A stretch of DNA of 57,465 nucleotides. It comes from JAAZAI01 sp050942875 (GTDB lineage: Bacteria > Verrucomicrobiota > Kiritimatiellia > RFP12 > UBA3636). Under the pieces are notes generated by a model. The model worked only from the letters and a program-made list of their open reading frames with translations. It ran no database searches and was not told where the DNA came from. The position numbers and the translations under genes are program-made. The stretch is from contig JBMNOD010000012.1 in the NCBI GenBank assembly GCA_050942875.1, positions 1-57,465 on the forward strand, read 5' to 3'. Below are positions 1 through 8,246 of this stretch, piece after piece (position 1 is the stretch's first letter; every line of letters starts with the position of its first letter).

Positions 1-26
1 CCGCCAAGACCGCCAAGTTTTTTTCA

Positions 27-85
27 GACAGGATTTACAGGATTCCATTCTCCAAGGCAATCTTGTCAATCTTGTCATCTTGTCT
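27..85. repeat. Dispersed GACAGGATT / AATCTTGTC palindromic repeat, copy 1
   Basis: The left half carries GACAGGATT followed by ACAGGATT. The right half carries AATCTTGTC and ATCTTGTC, so the element is an imperfect palindrome. A close second copy lies at 34512-34578. Extragenic placement and two transposases of the RAYT type in the window suggest a REP-like element; that link is inference. Confidence 0.7.
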
Positions 86-146
86 AAATCCCGGAACCTT
101 TCTGTGGTTTTTGGTGTTTTTCGTGGCTATTTCCACTAGGGTTTTT

Positions 147-159
147 GGGGACAGACCCC
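147..159. repeat. GGGGACAGACCCC core repeat (solo copy)
   Basis: This is the complement of GGGGTCTGTCCCC, the commonest intergenic repeat core of the window. It can form a 4-bp G/C stem with a 5-nt loop. Here it lies 180 bases upstream of the alpha-galactosidase start. Confidence 0.75.
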
Positions 160-340
160 GAAAACCCTTGCTTCGCTTGTTTCGCTGTGACATAATGAAT
201 TCGCTGTCTTCTTGCGAAGGGGTGTGTACGTCCCTGCCAGTCGGCAGGTTGCGCGTTGCACGGGTTGTCGGTCGGCAGGCAACGGGAAGCCGAAAGGGAG
301 CCGTCCATATCATATTATTATTATAAAGAGCACCTTGACT

Positions 341-2248
341 ATGAGCAAAAAGGAAATTGAAACGGATCACGTGAATGTTCCCGCATCGGCGGCAGACGCC
401 GCGGCGGCGCCCCCTTCGGCGGAGATCGTCGGTGCGGGCGTGGTCGAACAGGGGGATGATCGAGCCGACGATGTCGTCGCTCTCGACGGGGCGCTGTCGA
501 TCCTCTGTCCGCAGTCGGCGGGCTGGCGTTTTGAACTCGAACGCATGCCGGAAACGGATCAGGACATCCTCGAATACCGCCTCGCGCTGACGTGTGCGAC
601 GGCGGCCGAGCCGCCCGCCTTCACGGTCGAGGTGCGTTCTCCCAAGACGGACATGCCGCACTACTGGACGCCGGTCTTCGGTTGCAACGGACGTCTTCCG
701 CTCCCCGGATGGGCGACGTGGTTCGCCGTCCAGCGGTCGCTGCCGCTTGTCCACCGATTCAACGGCGCGAACCGCAATCGGCTGACGCTCGCGACAAGCG
801 AGATACGGAACGATCTCGTGATCAACGACAGGATCGACGAATACGACTTCAATGTCATTGACCGCCTCCATTTTTTCTCAGGCGTGAAGAACGCTTGTTC
901 GACCTACGAGGTCTTCTTCCGTTTCGATCGTCGCGATGTGTTCTGGAGCGACGCCGTGACGGCGGCGGCGGACTGGATTTCGGCGCGGAGCGGTGTCGGC
1001 AAGCCCCTGCCTGCGCCGGCGAGCGCCTATCAGCCCCTTTATTCGACGTGGTACGGTCATCACCACGACATTTCCGCCGAGAAGATCGAGCGCGAGCTGA
1101 AGCATGCGGCGGCGCTCGGGATGGAAACCGTGATTCTCGACGCCGGATGGCAATGGGATGTGGAAGCGCCGGGCTTCTCCGTCAGCGGAGATTGGCATGT
1201 GTCGGCGGTTCGGTTCCCCGACATGGCGGCGCACGTGCGGAACGTGCAGGCAATGGGCCTGAAGTACATGATGTGGTATGCCGTGCCGTTCGTCGGCTTC
1301 GGGATGAAGGCCTATCAGCGCTTCAAGGACAAAATTCTCTATCGTGACGAACGGCTTCAGACGGCGTGTCTCGACCCGCGCTTCCCCGAGGTGCGGGAGC
1401 ATCTTGCCGCGACGCTCGAAAAGGCGCTGAAGGACTTGGGCGTGGACGGCTTCAAAATCGACTTCATCGATCAAGTCGAAACGCGCGACCGGATCGATCC
1501 GGCCGTCGCCGAGAATTTTGCGGGGCGGGACGTGCGGACGGTTCCGGAGGGCGTCGAGCGGTTGATGACCGAGATTGTGCGGCGGCTCACGGCGGTGAAG
1601 GAAGACATCCTCGTCGAATTCCGTTCGGCGTATTTCGGCCCCGTCCTGCGTACGACGGGGAACATGATGCGTGTCGCGGACTGTCCCGGACAATGGGCGG
1701 CGAATCGTGTGGGGACGATCAACCTGCGTCTTGTCTGCCCCGGGAGCTGCGTCCATGCCGACATGATCGGCTGGCCGAAGGAGGCGTCTGTCGAGGAGGC
1801 GGCGCGCTATGTCCTGTCGTCGCTTTTCGGGACGGTTCAGCATTCGGTTGTCCTGGGCGATCTCGACGCGCGAAAAACCGACATGCTCCGCCATTGGATA
1901 GCGTTTTCGAAACGCCATCTGAACGCCTTGCAGAAGGGTGCGCTCCGCGCGTACCATCCTGAATACGACTTCCCGGTGGTTGAAGGCTCCGATGCGGTCG
2001 AAAGCATCGTGCTTGTCTCCGCCCCGGGGTTCGCCGCCGACGTTCCTGCGGAGCGGAAGGTCTTCGTGTTGAACAACACGGGGACGGGGTCGGTGCTCTT
2101 GCGCTCGTCCGCGGCGCGTCAGGCGCTCGTCCGCGATGTCTGCGGGGAGGCGGTTGGCACCGTCATGCTCGCGCCCGGTCTCTCCGACGTCGCCGTGCCC
2201 CCGTCCGGCTATCTTGAAATCGACGCACCAATACGCAAGCAGTTCTGA
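341..2248 (+). CDS. Alpha-galactosidase, GH36-like (clan GH-D)
   Basis: This is a probable retaining alpha-galactosidase or related alpha-glycosidase of 635 residues. The central (beta/alpha)8 barrel shows STWYGHHHDIS, the LDAGWQWD strand end, and FKIDFID at residues 371-377, where D374 fits the catalytic nucleophile. RVAD at 444-447 supplies D447 as a candidate acid/base. The ATG at 341 is preceded by AAAGAG; an upstream in-frame start at 212 is possible, but its N-terminal translation is low-quality and lies in intergenic repeat-type sequence. The protein is somewhat shorter than many GH36 enzymes. No signal peptide is visible, so it is probably cytoplasmic and acts on imported oligosaccharides. 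Its stop lies 3 bases from the convergent stop of the next gene. Exact substrate is not determined. Confidence 0.88.
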   Translation: MSKKEIETDHVNVPASAADAAAAPPSAEIVGAGVVEQGDDRADDVVALDGALSILCPQSAGWRFELERMPETDQDILEYRLALTCATAAEPPAFTVEVRSPKTDMPHYWTPVFGCNGRLPLPGWATWFAVQRSLPLVHRFNGANRNRLTLATSEIRNDLVINDRIDEYDFNVIDRLHFFSGVKNACSTYEVFFRFDRRDVFWSDAVTAAADWISARSGVGKPLPAPASAYQPLYSTWYGHHHDISAEKIERELKHAAALGMETVILDAGWQWDVEAPGFSVSGDWHVSAVRFPDMAAHVRNVQAMGLKYMMWYAVPFVGFGMKAYQRFKDKILYRDERLQTACLDPRFPEVREHLAATLEKALKDLGVDGFKIDFIDQVETRDRIDPAVAENFAGRDVRTVPEGVERLMTEIVRRLTAVKEDILVEFRSAYFGPVLRTTGNMMRVADCPGQWAANRVGTINLRLVCPGSCVHADMIGWPKEASVEEAARYVLSSLFGTVQHSVVLGDLDARKTDMLRHWIAFSKRHLNALQKGALRAYHPEYDFPVVEGSDAVESIVLVSAPGFAADVPAERKVFVLNNTGTGSVLLRSSAARQALVRDVCGEAVGTVMLAPGLSDVAVPPSGYLEIDAPIRKQF

Positions 2249-2251
2249 AAA

Positions 2252-2995
2252 TCACGCCATTCTGCGGAGGAATTCGAGCAGGCCGGCGCGTTGGCCGACG
2301 GGGCGCAGGGGGGCTTCCTTGAGCAGGGCCAGGATCTGCGGCGTCAGGGGCTTGGCGAGGTCGAGCGGCGCTGATTCGGCGAGATCGGCGTATTGTCCGA
2401 TGCGTGCGGCTTCGTCTTTGGGGGGCAGGGGATCGGAACCGGAGAGGACGCGGCGGCCGGCGGCCGCCGCCTTCGCCATCGGGCGCGGGACGGGCCAGAA
2501 CACGGGGCGAAGCGACGGGTCGGCGATCGCGAGATCGGCGGCCGGAAAGGCGTCGAGGAGCGAGGCGACGACGCGGGCGCGCTTGAAGAGCCATTTGCCG
2601 ACGCCCCAGGCGAGCGCGGGCAGGGCGTCGGCGGCGAGGGACGCTGCCACGGCCTGATGCGCAGGGGTGCCGTCGCGGAACGTGGCGCGGGTGGCGAGGG
2701 CAAGGATTTCAATGCGTTCGGCGCAGGCGATTTGGCGACCGGACACGACGACGATGTCGGGCTGGTCGGGCTTGCGCAGGACGAGGGCCGTGGCGTCGGA
2801 TGGTGAAACGTGCCAGCCCGCAGGCACGCGGCCTTCGGACCACTGCGCGAACTGGTCGGCGCCTTCGCGTTCGGCGAGCATCATGACGCCGCAGGCGGCG
2901 TTGGCGGCGCGGATGCGAGCGATGAAGGCGTCGAGCGCCAGCGCGGCGTCGTAGTGGGGGTAGATGTGGACGTGGGAGTCGATGAGCGCGGACAT
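2252..2995 (-). CDS. Amidohydrolase-like metal-dependent hydrolase
   Basis: This is a 247-residue protein beginning with SALIDSHVHIYP, the first metal-binding HxH strand of the amidohydrolase/TatD/PHP type of barrel. A later GSDPLPP segment resembles the final-strand aspartate loop of these barrels. The length is short for a full amidohydrolase, and the middle histidines are not obvious, so the metal site may be incomplete. It starts 4 bases after the stop of the CPBP-family gene, so it is the last gene of the minus-strand run. Substrate unknown. Confidence 0.6.
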   Translation of the reverse strand: MSALIDSHVHIYPHYDAALALDAFIARIRAANAACGVMMLAEREGADQFAQWSEGRVPAGWHVSPSDATALVLRKPDQPDIVVVSGRQIACAERIEILALATRATFRDGTPAHQAVAASLAADALPALAWGVGKWLFKRARVVASLLDAFPAADLAIADPSLRPVFWPVPRPMAKAAAAGRRVLSGSDPLPPKDEAARIGQYADLAESAPLDLAKPLTPQILALLKEAPLRPVGQRAGLLEFLRRMA

Positions 2996-2999
2996 GGCG

Positions 3000-3686
3000 T
3001 CAGGATTGCGAGAGCATGCGGAGGGTGCCGGCGTGGAAGAAGTATTCGCCCCAGCCGATGGTGAAGAGGAAGTCGCCGTAGAGGGCGTGCTCGAGATTCG
3101 AGAAGAGCAGCGAGCCGGTGCGTCGGTAGGTGGTCAGGAAGAAGAGGCCGCCGACGAAGGTGAAGGCGAGCGCGAAGGCGTTGGCGAAGGCCAGATGGGC
3201 GAAGCTGAAGACGCATGCGCCGAAAAGGACTTGCAAGGACGCGGGGAAGGCGGGGGCGTATCGAAGCGCGTAAAACGCTCGGTAGACGACGCCTTGCGCC
3301 AGGACGGACACGATCGGGTAGAGCAGCATCACCATCGCCCACAGGCCGATGCGTTCGCGCGGGAAGCGCAGCAGCGCCTCGGGCTTGTAAAAATACAACG
3401 CCACGGAGAGCAAGGCCGCGGCGGCGACGAAGCGACCGAGCATTTCTGCCCAGTCGCGTCGTGTCACACCGGAGAATGTGACCAGATCAACCGGCTCAAG
3501 CATCTTGCTGCGCAGCATGAAGAGCAAGACGATTGCCGCGACCAGCACCAGAACGGGAATGATGGGGATGACGACCGGGCGCCGGGTTCTGCGGGCGATT
3601 TCCGGTGCGAGCCTCAGCAGGATGGGCACGCCGAGGTAGAGGACGGCGAATTCCGCCGCCCGGCGGGTTTTTCCGCAGGGCGACAT
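3000..3686 (-). CDS. CPBP-family (Abi/CAAX protease-like) membrane protein, degenerate first motif
   Basis: This is a 228-residue multispanning membrane protein. The architecture fits CPBP intramembrane metalloproteases. H164 lies in FSFAH and H200 in NLEHALYG, matching motifs 2 and 3. The first motif, normally EExxxR, reads QGVVYR at residues 131-136, so both glutamates are missing. It may be a non-catalytic member or a divergent one. Its ATG overlaps the TAA of the upstream AsmA-like gene by one base (TAATG), which implies translational coupling. Role unknown. Confidence 0.6.
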   Translation of the reverse strand: MSPCGKTRRAAEFAVLYLGVPILLRLAPEIARRTRRPVVIPIIPVLVLVAAIVLLFMLRSKMLEPVDLVTFSGVTRRDWAEMLGRFVAAAALLSVALYFYKPEALLRFPRERIGLWAMVMLLYPIVSVLAQGVVYRAFYALRYAPAFPASLQVLFGACVFSFAHLAFANAFALAFTFVGGLFFLTTYRRTGSLLFSNLEHALYGDFLFTIGWGEYFFHAGTLRMLSQS

Positions 3687-5065
3687 TATTCGGACTTCGC
3701 GGCGTCGTTGCGGTTGGTGTCGGCCTTGTCGCTGCCGCCAAAGATGCCGCCGATGGCGCCGCCGAGCGCTTTCGCTCCGTCTGCGGCCGCGCCGCCGACG
3801 GCCTTGGCGCCGCCCACGGCCGCGCCGCCGACCGCCTTGGCGCCGCCCACGGCCGCGCCGCCGACCGCCTTGGCGCCGCCCACGGCCGCGCCGCCGACGG
3901 CGCTGGCCGCATCGAGCGTGGCGCCGCCGACGGCGCCGACCGTCCGGATCGCTGCGCCGCCAACGTCGGTGACGGAATCGACGACGGCTTCGCCCATGCC
4001 CTTGACGCCGCCGGACTTGGGCTTCCCGGGTGTTTCGGAAGACGTTTCGTCGGTCTCTTTTGTTCCAGGCGCCGGGTCTTTCGCGGGGGCGTTCGTCTTG
4101 GAGCCACCGCCAAAGATGCCGCCGATGGCGCTGCCGACGGCTTTGACGCCGCCCACGGCCGCGCCGCCGACTGCGCCGACGGCATCGACGGCCGCGCCAC
4201 CGACGGCGCTCGCGGCGTCGATCGCGGCGCCACCGGCGGCGCCGGCCGCATCGACTGCTGCACCGCCAGCGGCGCCCACGGTCCTCACAGCGGCCTTGCC
4301 GGCTTCGTCCACGGCCTCCAACGCGGCACCGCCGACGGCGCCGACGGCGTCGACGGCTGCGCCGCCCACGGAGAACGCGGCGTCCTTGACGGCGCCAAGG
4401 ACGCCCTTGCCAATGGATCCCAGCACGTCGCTCAGCACCTCGAGGGTTGTCGCCCCGCCGCTTTTCTTGCCGATGTCGTGCAGCTCGATGGAGGGCATGG
4501 GGACGACTGCGCCCTTGCCGCCGAGCGCTGTCGACGCGATGCGGATCTTGGCGCCGCTGAAGACGAAGTGCTCGACGACGACTTTCCTTCCGGGCCTTTC
4601 GCCGGTCTTTTCCTTCTCTTTTCGCTCGCTCTTTTCGGCGCTTTCAAGTTTCTTGAGAATGGCGCCGATGTTGTGGTTGAGGCCGGAGAGTTCGTAGGAG
4701 ACGATGGGGTCGGAGATGGTGACCTCTTTGATGACGATTGTGTCCGACAGAAGCGACTGGGGGTCGAAGACGACGCTGAGGCCGTTCAGTTCGAAGACAT
4801 TGGCCTTGAAGCCTTCGGGCGCGCCGACAACGAGGTCGCCCATCTTCATGACGCCGGTGAACGGGCGGAAGTGGGTGGATCCGATTGTGATCGGCGTGCC
4901 GATCACGGCGGGGCCGGCGGCCTTCGCGCCGTTGCGAACGGCGAATCCAAGCCCGAACTGGACGAAGAGCAGCAGCGCGACGACAAGCAGGACGACGGCG
5001 ACGACGATCTTGCGGACGATGCGTCGCGGCTTGCGCGGGGGGGAGGCGGAATTGGCTTTGTCCAT
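3686..5065 (-). CDS. AsmA/DUF748-like membrane-anchored protein with 11-residue Gly/Ala/Val repeats
   Basis: This is a 459-residue protein. One N-terminal transmembrane segment (about 17-40) is followed by a DUF748/AsmA-type domain (VIGTPITIGSTHFRPFTG, then LSVVFDPQSLLSD and VTISDPIVSYEL). AsmA-like proteins act in envelope homeostasis or lipid transport. The second half is a long low-complexity region of V-G-G-A-A-V-D/G-x-A-K/A-x units, ending with three near-identical 11-residue units encoded by a 33-bp tandem repeat, and two copies of AIGGIFGG. Such 11-mers could form amphipathic helices, as in LEA or apolipoprotein-like proteins; this is inference. The start was chosen at MDKANS because AAGGAG lies 6 bases upstream. 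It follows mscL by 13 bases. Confidence 0.72.
   Translation of the reverse strand: MDKANSASPPRKPRRIVRKIVVAVVLLVVALLLFVQFGLGFAVRNGAKAAGPAVIGTPITIGSTHFRPFTGVMKMGDLVVGAPEGFKANVFELNGLSVVFDPQSLLSDTIVIKEVTISDPIVSYELSGLNHNIGAILKKLESAEKSERKEKEKTGERPGRKVVVEHFVFSGAKIRIASTALGGKGAVVPMPSIELHDIGKKSGGATTLEVLSDVLGSIGKGVLGAVKDAAFSVGGAAVDAVGAVGGAALEAVDEAGKAAVRTVGAAGGAAVDAAGAAGGAAIDAASAVGGAAVDAVGAVGGAAVGGVKAVGSAIGGIFGGGSKTNAPAKDPAPGTKETDETSSETPGKPKSGGVKGMGEAVVDSVTDVGGAAIRTVGAVGGATLDAASAVGGAAVGGAKAVGGAAVGGAKAVGGAAVGGAKAVGGAAADGAKALGGAIGGIFGGSDKADTNRNDAAKSE
3801..3899 (-). repeat. 33-bp tandem repeat, three units, coding
   Basis: Three essentially identical 33-bp units (3801-3833, 3834-3866, 3867-3899) encode 11-residue Gly/Ala/Val/Lys units in the AsmA-like protein. 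Near identity at the DNA level indicates recent expansion by slippage or unequal recombination. More divergent units continue upstream in the gene. Confidence 0.9.
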
Positions 5066-5078
5066 GGGAAACTCCTTG

Positions 5079-5486
5079 TTACTGTTGCTCGTTGTCAGAT
5101 TTGTTGGTGGCTCCGAGCGTCTCGGCGTGTCTGGCGGCGGCAAGTTCTTCGGTCTTGCGACGAATCGAGTTGATCGCCTTGATCAAGATGAAGACGGCGG
5201 CGGCCACGATGAGGAAATCGGTGACGGTCTGGATGAAGGCGCCGTAGCGCAGCATCACGGCGGGGATCTCGGGCGTCGTCTCGGTGGCGGGAACGCCGGC
5301 TTTCAGCGTGATGGCGAGGTCTTTGAAATCGACGCCGCCCAGAATCACGCCGATCGGCGGCATGATGACGTCGTTGACAAGCGAGGTGACGATCTTGCCG
5401 AACGCCCCGCCAATGATGATGCCAACGGCCATGTCGATGACGTTGCCCTTGATTGCAAATTCTTTGAATTCCTGAATGATGCTCAT
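5079..5486 (-). CDS. mscL: Large-conductance mechanosensitive channel MscL
   Basis: This 135-residue protein matches MscL in length and layout: N-terminal amphipathic helix (SIIQEFKEFAIKGNVIDMAVG), pore-lining TM1 (IIIGGAFGKIVTSLVNDVIMPP), periplasmic loop with FKDLAI, TM2 (FLIVAAAVFILIKAINS) and a charged C-terminal helix. It forms a homopentameric pore that opens under membrane tension and releases solutes on osmotic downshock. The ATG at 5486 has AGGAA 8 bases upstream; upstream in-frame codons to 5600 look non-coding. Its neighbours are a transporter and an envelope protein, so the run may serve envelope or osmotic stress. Confidence 0.95.
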   Translation of the reverse strand: MSIIQEFKEFAIKGNVIDMAVGIIIGGAFGKIVTSLVNDVIMPPIGVILGGVDFKDLAITLKAGVPATETTPEIPAVMLRYGAFIQTVTDFLIVAAAVFILIKAINSIRRKTEELAAARHAETLGATNKSDNEQQ

Positions 5487-5632
5487 GTTGCAATTCCTGT
5501 TGTTTCCGCCGACAGCGCCGTTTCCCGGAAGTTGATTGAAGGGGGTGTCCGGAAAACAAAAAAGGCGCAGGGATGAGAAACAGCAAAATCCTAGAAGCAA
5601 TTCGGTGCGATGTCAACAACCGATTGCACGTC

Positions 5633-7051
5633 TCAGTAGTAGAAGAAGACGACGACGAGGGTGGCGATGGCGCAGGTGACGAGACCGATGACGAGGCCGA
5701 TTTTGAGCCATTGGAAGAACCCGATGTGGGCGCCGTAGCGTTTTTCCATCATGCCGAGTGCGACGATGTTGGCGGTGGAGCCGATGGCCGTGATGTTGCC
5801 GCCGAAGCAGGAGCCGAAGAGCATCGCCCAGCGCAGGGGGCCGAGCTCGGGATTGTGTTCGAGAAGGTCGTTGACGATGGGGATGAAGGCGGCGACGAAG
5901 ACGATGTTGTCGACGAAGGCGGAGCCGATGGCGGTCATCCCGACGATGAGCGGGGTCAGCACGTAGGGATTGGTGCCGAACGTGTCGGTGAAGCGCGTGG
6001 CGAGCACATCGGTGATGCCGGTGGTTTCAAGCGCGCCGGCGACGGAGAAGAGGATGAGGAAGAAGATGAGTGTCCACCACTCGACCTCGGTTTCGATGTA
6101 GTGTCGCGCGCGCTTGCGGCGGTAGATCATCAGGACGCCGGCGATGGTGAGCGGGGCGACGATGAGCATCGTGTTGGGGGCGAGGCCGAAGCGTCTTTCG
6201 ATGGCGCTGTGGAGCGAGATGAAGACGAGGGCGCTGATCAGGATGAAGAGGCCGCGGCGATAGGGAATTCGCACGAGCGGGCCGAGGCCGAGGTTGCCGG
6301 CGCGCCGTTGGGCCAGGCGTTCGTCGAGGATGGCGATGTCCTTGCGCGCCCAGAACATGAGCAAAACCATGGTGACGCCGAGGCTGAGAAACATGATCGG
6401 CGCGGCGTGGGTGAGGAAGTCGGCGAAGGAGAGGCCGGTCTTGGTGCCGATGAGCAGGCCCACGGGGTTGCCGAGCATCGTGCCGGTGGAGCCGATGTTC
6501 GTGGCGAGCACGCTCATGAGGACGAATTTGACGGGGTTGAGCTTGAGCGTGTCGCAGACCTGGAAGACGAGCGCCAGGACGAAGACGATGGAGGTGACTT
6601 CGTCGACGAGGCTGGCCAGGATGCCGGACATGAGGATGAGCGTGGCGACGAAGCGCTTGCCCGTCATGTGCTGGGCGTTGAGGATGAGCTGGATGATCCA
6701 GGTGAACAGGCCGAGGTCCTTGAGGACGCCGACGAGGGTCATCATCCCCACGAGGAAGAGGATGATGTGCAGCTCCGTCTTCTCCATCATTTGCGGAAGG
6801 GTGGCCACGTTTGTGGCCAGCATGACGGAGATGCCGATGAAGGCGACGGCCAGACGCAGCTCCCAGAAGAGCAGGGTGGCGAGGATGATGACGATGAACG
6901 TCGTCACCGCGATGACCTGGTTCGTCGTGATGGGTTGCGCCTCGGTTCCAAGCTGGGTGGTCAGCCAGCCGGCAAGGCTGGCGATGGCGGCCATGGAGAT
7001 GATTTTGACGATGTTGAGTCTGAGCGTGTTGCGCGGGGGTTCTGGCTTCAT
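5633..7051 (-). CDS. ArsB/NhaD-type ion transporter (IT superfamily)
   Basis: This 472-residue integral membrane protein has about 11 to 12 hydrophobic segments. Signature segments such as SLVDEVTSIVFVLAL, LATNIGSTGTMLGNPVG, GSAFVDNIVFVAAFIPI and NITAIGSTANIVALG are typical of the ArsB/NhaD/SLC13 ion transporter superfamily, with two inverted N-T/S-x-G re-entrant loops. It could be a Na+/H+ antiporter (NhaD-like) or an anion carrier; the sequence alone does not decide. The start MKPEPP follows the stop of the EIIA-CBS gene by 17 bases, but no good Shine-Dalgarno site is visible, so translation may be coupled. The tight pairing suggests the EIIA-CBS protein regulates this transporter. Confidence 0.85.
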   Translation of the reverse strand: MKPEPPRNTLRLNIVKIISMAAIASLAGWLTTQLGTEAQPITTNQVIAVTTFIVIILATLLFWELRLAVAFIGISVMLATNVATLPQMMEKTELHIILFLVGMMTLVGVLKDLGLFTWIIQLILNAQHMTGKRFVATLILMSGILASLVDEVTSIVFVLALVFQVCDTLKLNPVKFVLMSVLATNIGSTGTMLGNPVGLLIGTKTGLSFADFLTHAAPIMFLSLGVTMVLLMFWARKDIAILDERLAQRRAGNLGLGPLVRIPYRRGLFILISALVFISLHSAIERRFGLAPNTMLIVAPLTIAGVLMIYRRKRARHYIETEVEWWTLIFFLILFSVAGALETTGITDVLATRFTDTFGTNPYVLTPLIVGMTAIGSAFVDNIVFVAAFIPIVNDLLEHNPELGPLRWAMLFGSCFGGNITAIGSTANIVALGMMEKRYGAHIGFFQWLKIGLVIGLVTCAIATLVVVFFYY

Positions 7052-7068
7052 GGAGGCGTGGACGTCGG

Positions 7069-8004
7069 CTAGTCGCGGAGGACTTTGTTGAGGAAGTGCG
7101 GCAGGGTGACTTGGCCGAGGAGCTGTTTGTCTTTTACGATGTAGCAGGTGCTCGCGTTGCGCTTGGCCATGGTTTCCGCGACGGCGATGGCAGGCTGGTC
7201 GATCTGGACGGCGGAGAATTCGTGGTGGAGGATCTCGGCGAGCCACGTGCTCTCTTCGTTGCGCAGGACGTTGACGAACGGCTCGAAGAGCAGGATCGGG
7301 GAGAGATCGTCCATCCAGAGCAGGTAGTCGGGCATGCAGACGCGCAGGAGGGCGTCGGCCGTGACGACGCCGGTGAGGTCGCCGTCCTTGTCCACCACGG
7401 GGATTTCCAGGACGTTGCGGGCGACGAACATGTCGATGGCGTCCTTGAGGCTGTTGGTGTCGTTGAGCTTGCAGGTGACGGGCGCCATGATGTCGCCGGC
7501 GCAGATGAAGTTGGGCAGCACCAGCCCGCCGCGCCGGAAGAAGTTGACGAGCGCCTCGGTGGTGGCAAGGCTGGCGGCGTTGTCCGCGGCGTTTTCGGTT
7601 TGGAAGACCTTGGCCAGGGCGGCGATGATCTGGAGATAGACGGAGGGCTGGTCTTTGGGGACGAGGACGAGGAGGACAAGCTTGACCGGATCGTCGCCGC
7701 CATCGGTGAACTTGACCCCCTTCGGATTGGTCGCCACGGCCACGAACGGGGTGCGAATGGAGTTGATGCGGGCATGCGGGATGGCGATGCCACGGGAAAC
7801 GATGCTGGCGCCGAATTGCTCGCGCTCCTTGACGGCCTCGAAAATGGCGGGGACGTTGCCGATACCGTGGTTGAATGCAAGGCGCTTGAGCATCTCCATG
7901 ATGAGCTCGTCACGCGTGGTGATGGGCGTCTGGCACAGGATATCGGCCGGGTCGAGGAAGTCCACGAATTCTTTGGGGTTCTTGCGGTTTCTGGCCGTGT
8001 TCAT
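7069..8004 (-). CDS. PTS EIIA (nitrogen-type) domain fused to a CBS pair
   Basis: This is a 311-residue two-part regulator. Residues about 20-165 form an EIIA type-2 (PtsN/fructose-like) domain with the phospho-acceptor histidine in GIAIPHARIN (H77). Residues about 170-310 form two CBS motifs (ICAGDIMAPV, IPVVDKDGDLTGVVTADALL, and a second half with IVKDKQLLGQVTLP), which usually bind adenine nucleotides. No EIIB, EIIC, HPr or EI is nearby, so the protein is probably regulatory rather than a sugar carrier component. It heads an operon with the ion transporter. The start MNTARN was preferred because GGAAAGG lies upstream; an inverted repeat sits between promoter and gene. Confidence 0.83.
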   Translation of the reverse strand: MNTARNRKNPKEFVDFLDPADILCQTPITTRDELIMEMLKRLAFNHGIGNVPAIFEAVKEREQFGASIVSRGIAIPHARINSIRTPFVAVATNPKGVKFTDGGDDPVKLVLLVLVPKDQPSVYLQIIAALAKVFQTENAADNAASLATTEALVNFFRRGGLVLPNFICAGDIMAPVTCKLNDTNSLKDAIDMFVARNVLEIPVVDKDGDLTGVVTADALLRVCMPDYLLWMDDLSPILLFEPFVNVLRNEESTWLAEILHHEFSAVQIDQPAIAVAETMAKRNASTCYIVKDKQLLGQVTLPHFLNKVLRD

Positions 8005-8034
8005 CAAATTTGCCTTTCCAATTTGGCTCCAATA

Positions 8035-8052
8035 TTTCACATGGGTGTGAAA
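8035..8052 (-). promoter_or_regulatory. Inverted repeat (putative operator) upstream of the EIIA-CBS gene
   Basis: TTTCACA-TGGG-TGTGAAA is a perfect 7-bp inverted repeat about 30 bases upstream of the EIIA-CBS start. On the minus strand it lies just after a TATAAA box (8062-8067), with a weak TTGCTC 18 bases further upstream. The position fits an operator that blocks transcription start or elongation. The regulator is not identified. Confidence 0.4.
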
Positions 8053-8246
8053 AACACCGATTTTATACCATTTTAACGCACAAAGGAGCAAGCTCAATGT
8101 TGCGTTGTGTTTTTTGCTGGACTTTTACCCCTCTCCAAGGGTAAATTACTGCGCATTGCCAATTTGACGGGGCAGCAGCCGATGAGGTTGCGCGGCAGGT
8201 GCCGCAGCCATTCGTTTAGTAAAATCAAGAAGAGGAGAATCCCGAC

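Larger units (their letters stand above)
1..340. other. Intergenic repeat-rich region
   Basis: No gene is supported here. The stretch holds a GACAGGATT-type palindromic repeat (27-85), a fragment related to the 'cacgaaaaacaccaaaaa' repeat also seen near 32.8, 34.6 and 51.9 kb (about 97-136), and one GGGGACAGACCCC core (147-159). Small open frames in it have no recognisable product. Confidence 0.7.

Noticed and set aside
3801..3899. Possible CRISPR array (33-bp repeats)
   Set aside because: No spacers; the repeat encodes 11-residue units in frame.
2964..4697. Long plus-strand frame with APPTA repeats opposite the AsmA-like gene
   Set aside because: The repeats are the antisense reading of the 33-bp coding repeat. 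The minus-strand gene has a signal anchor, domain and ribosome site.
8035..8052. CRP-type binding site
   Set aside because: The half-sites are TCACA...TGTGA with a 4-base gap, the reverse arrangement and wrong spacing for the CRP consensus.
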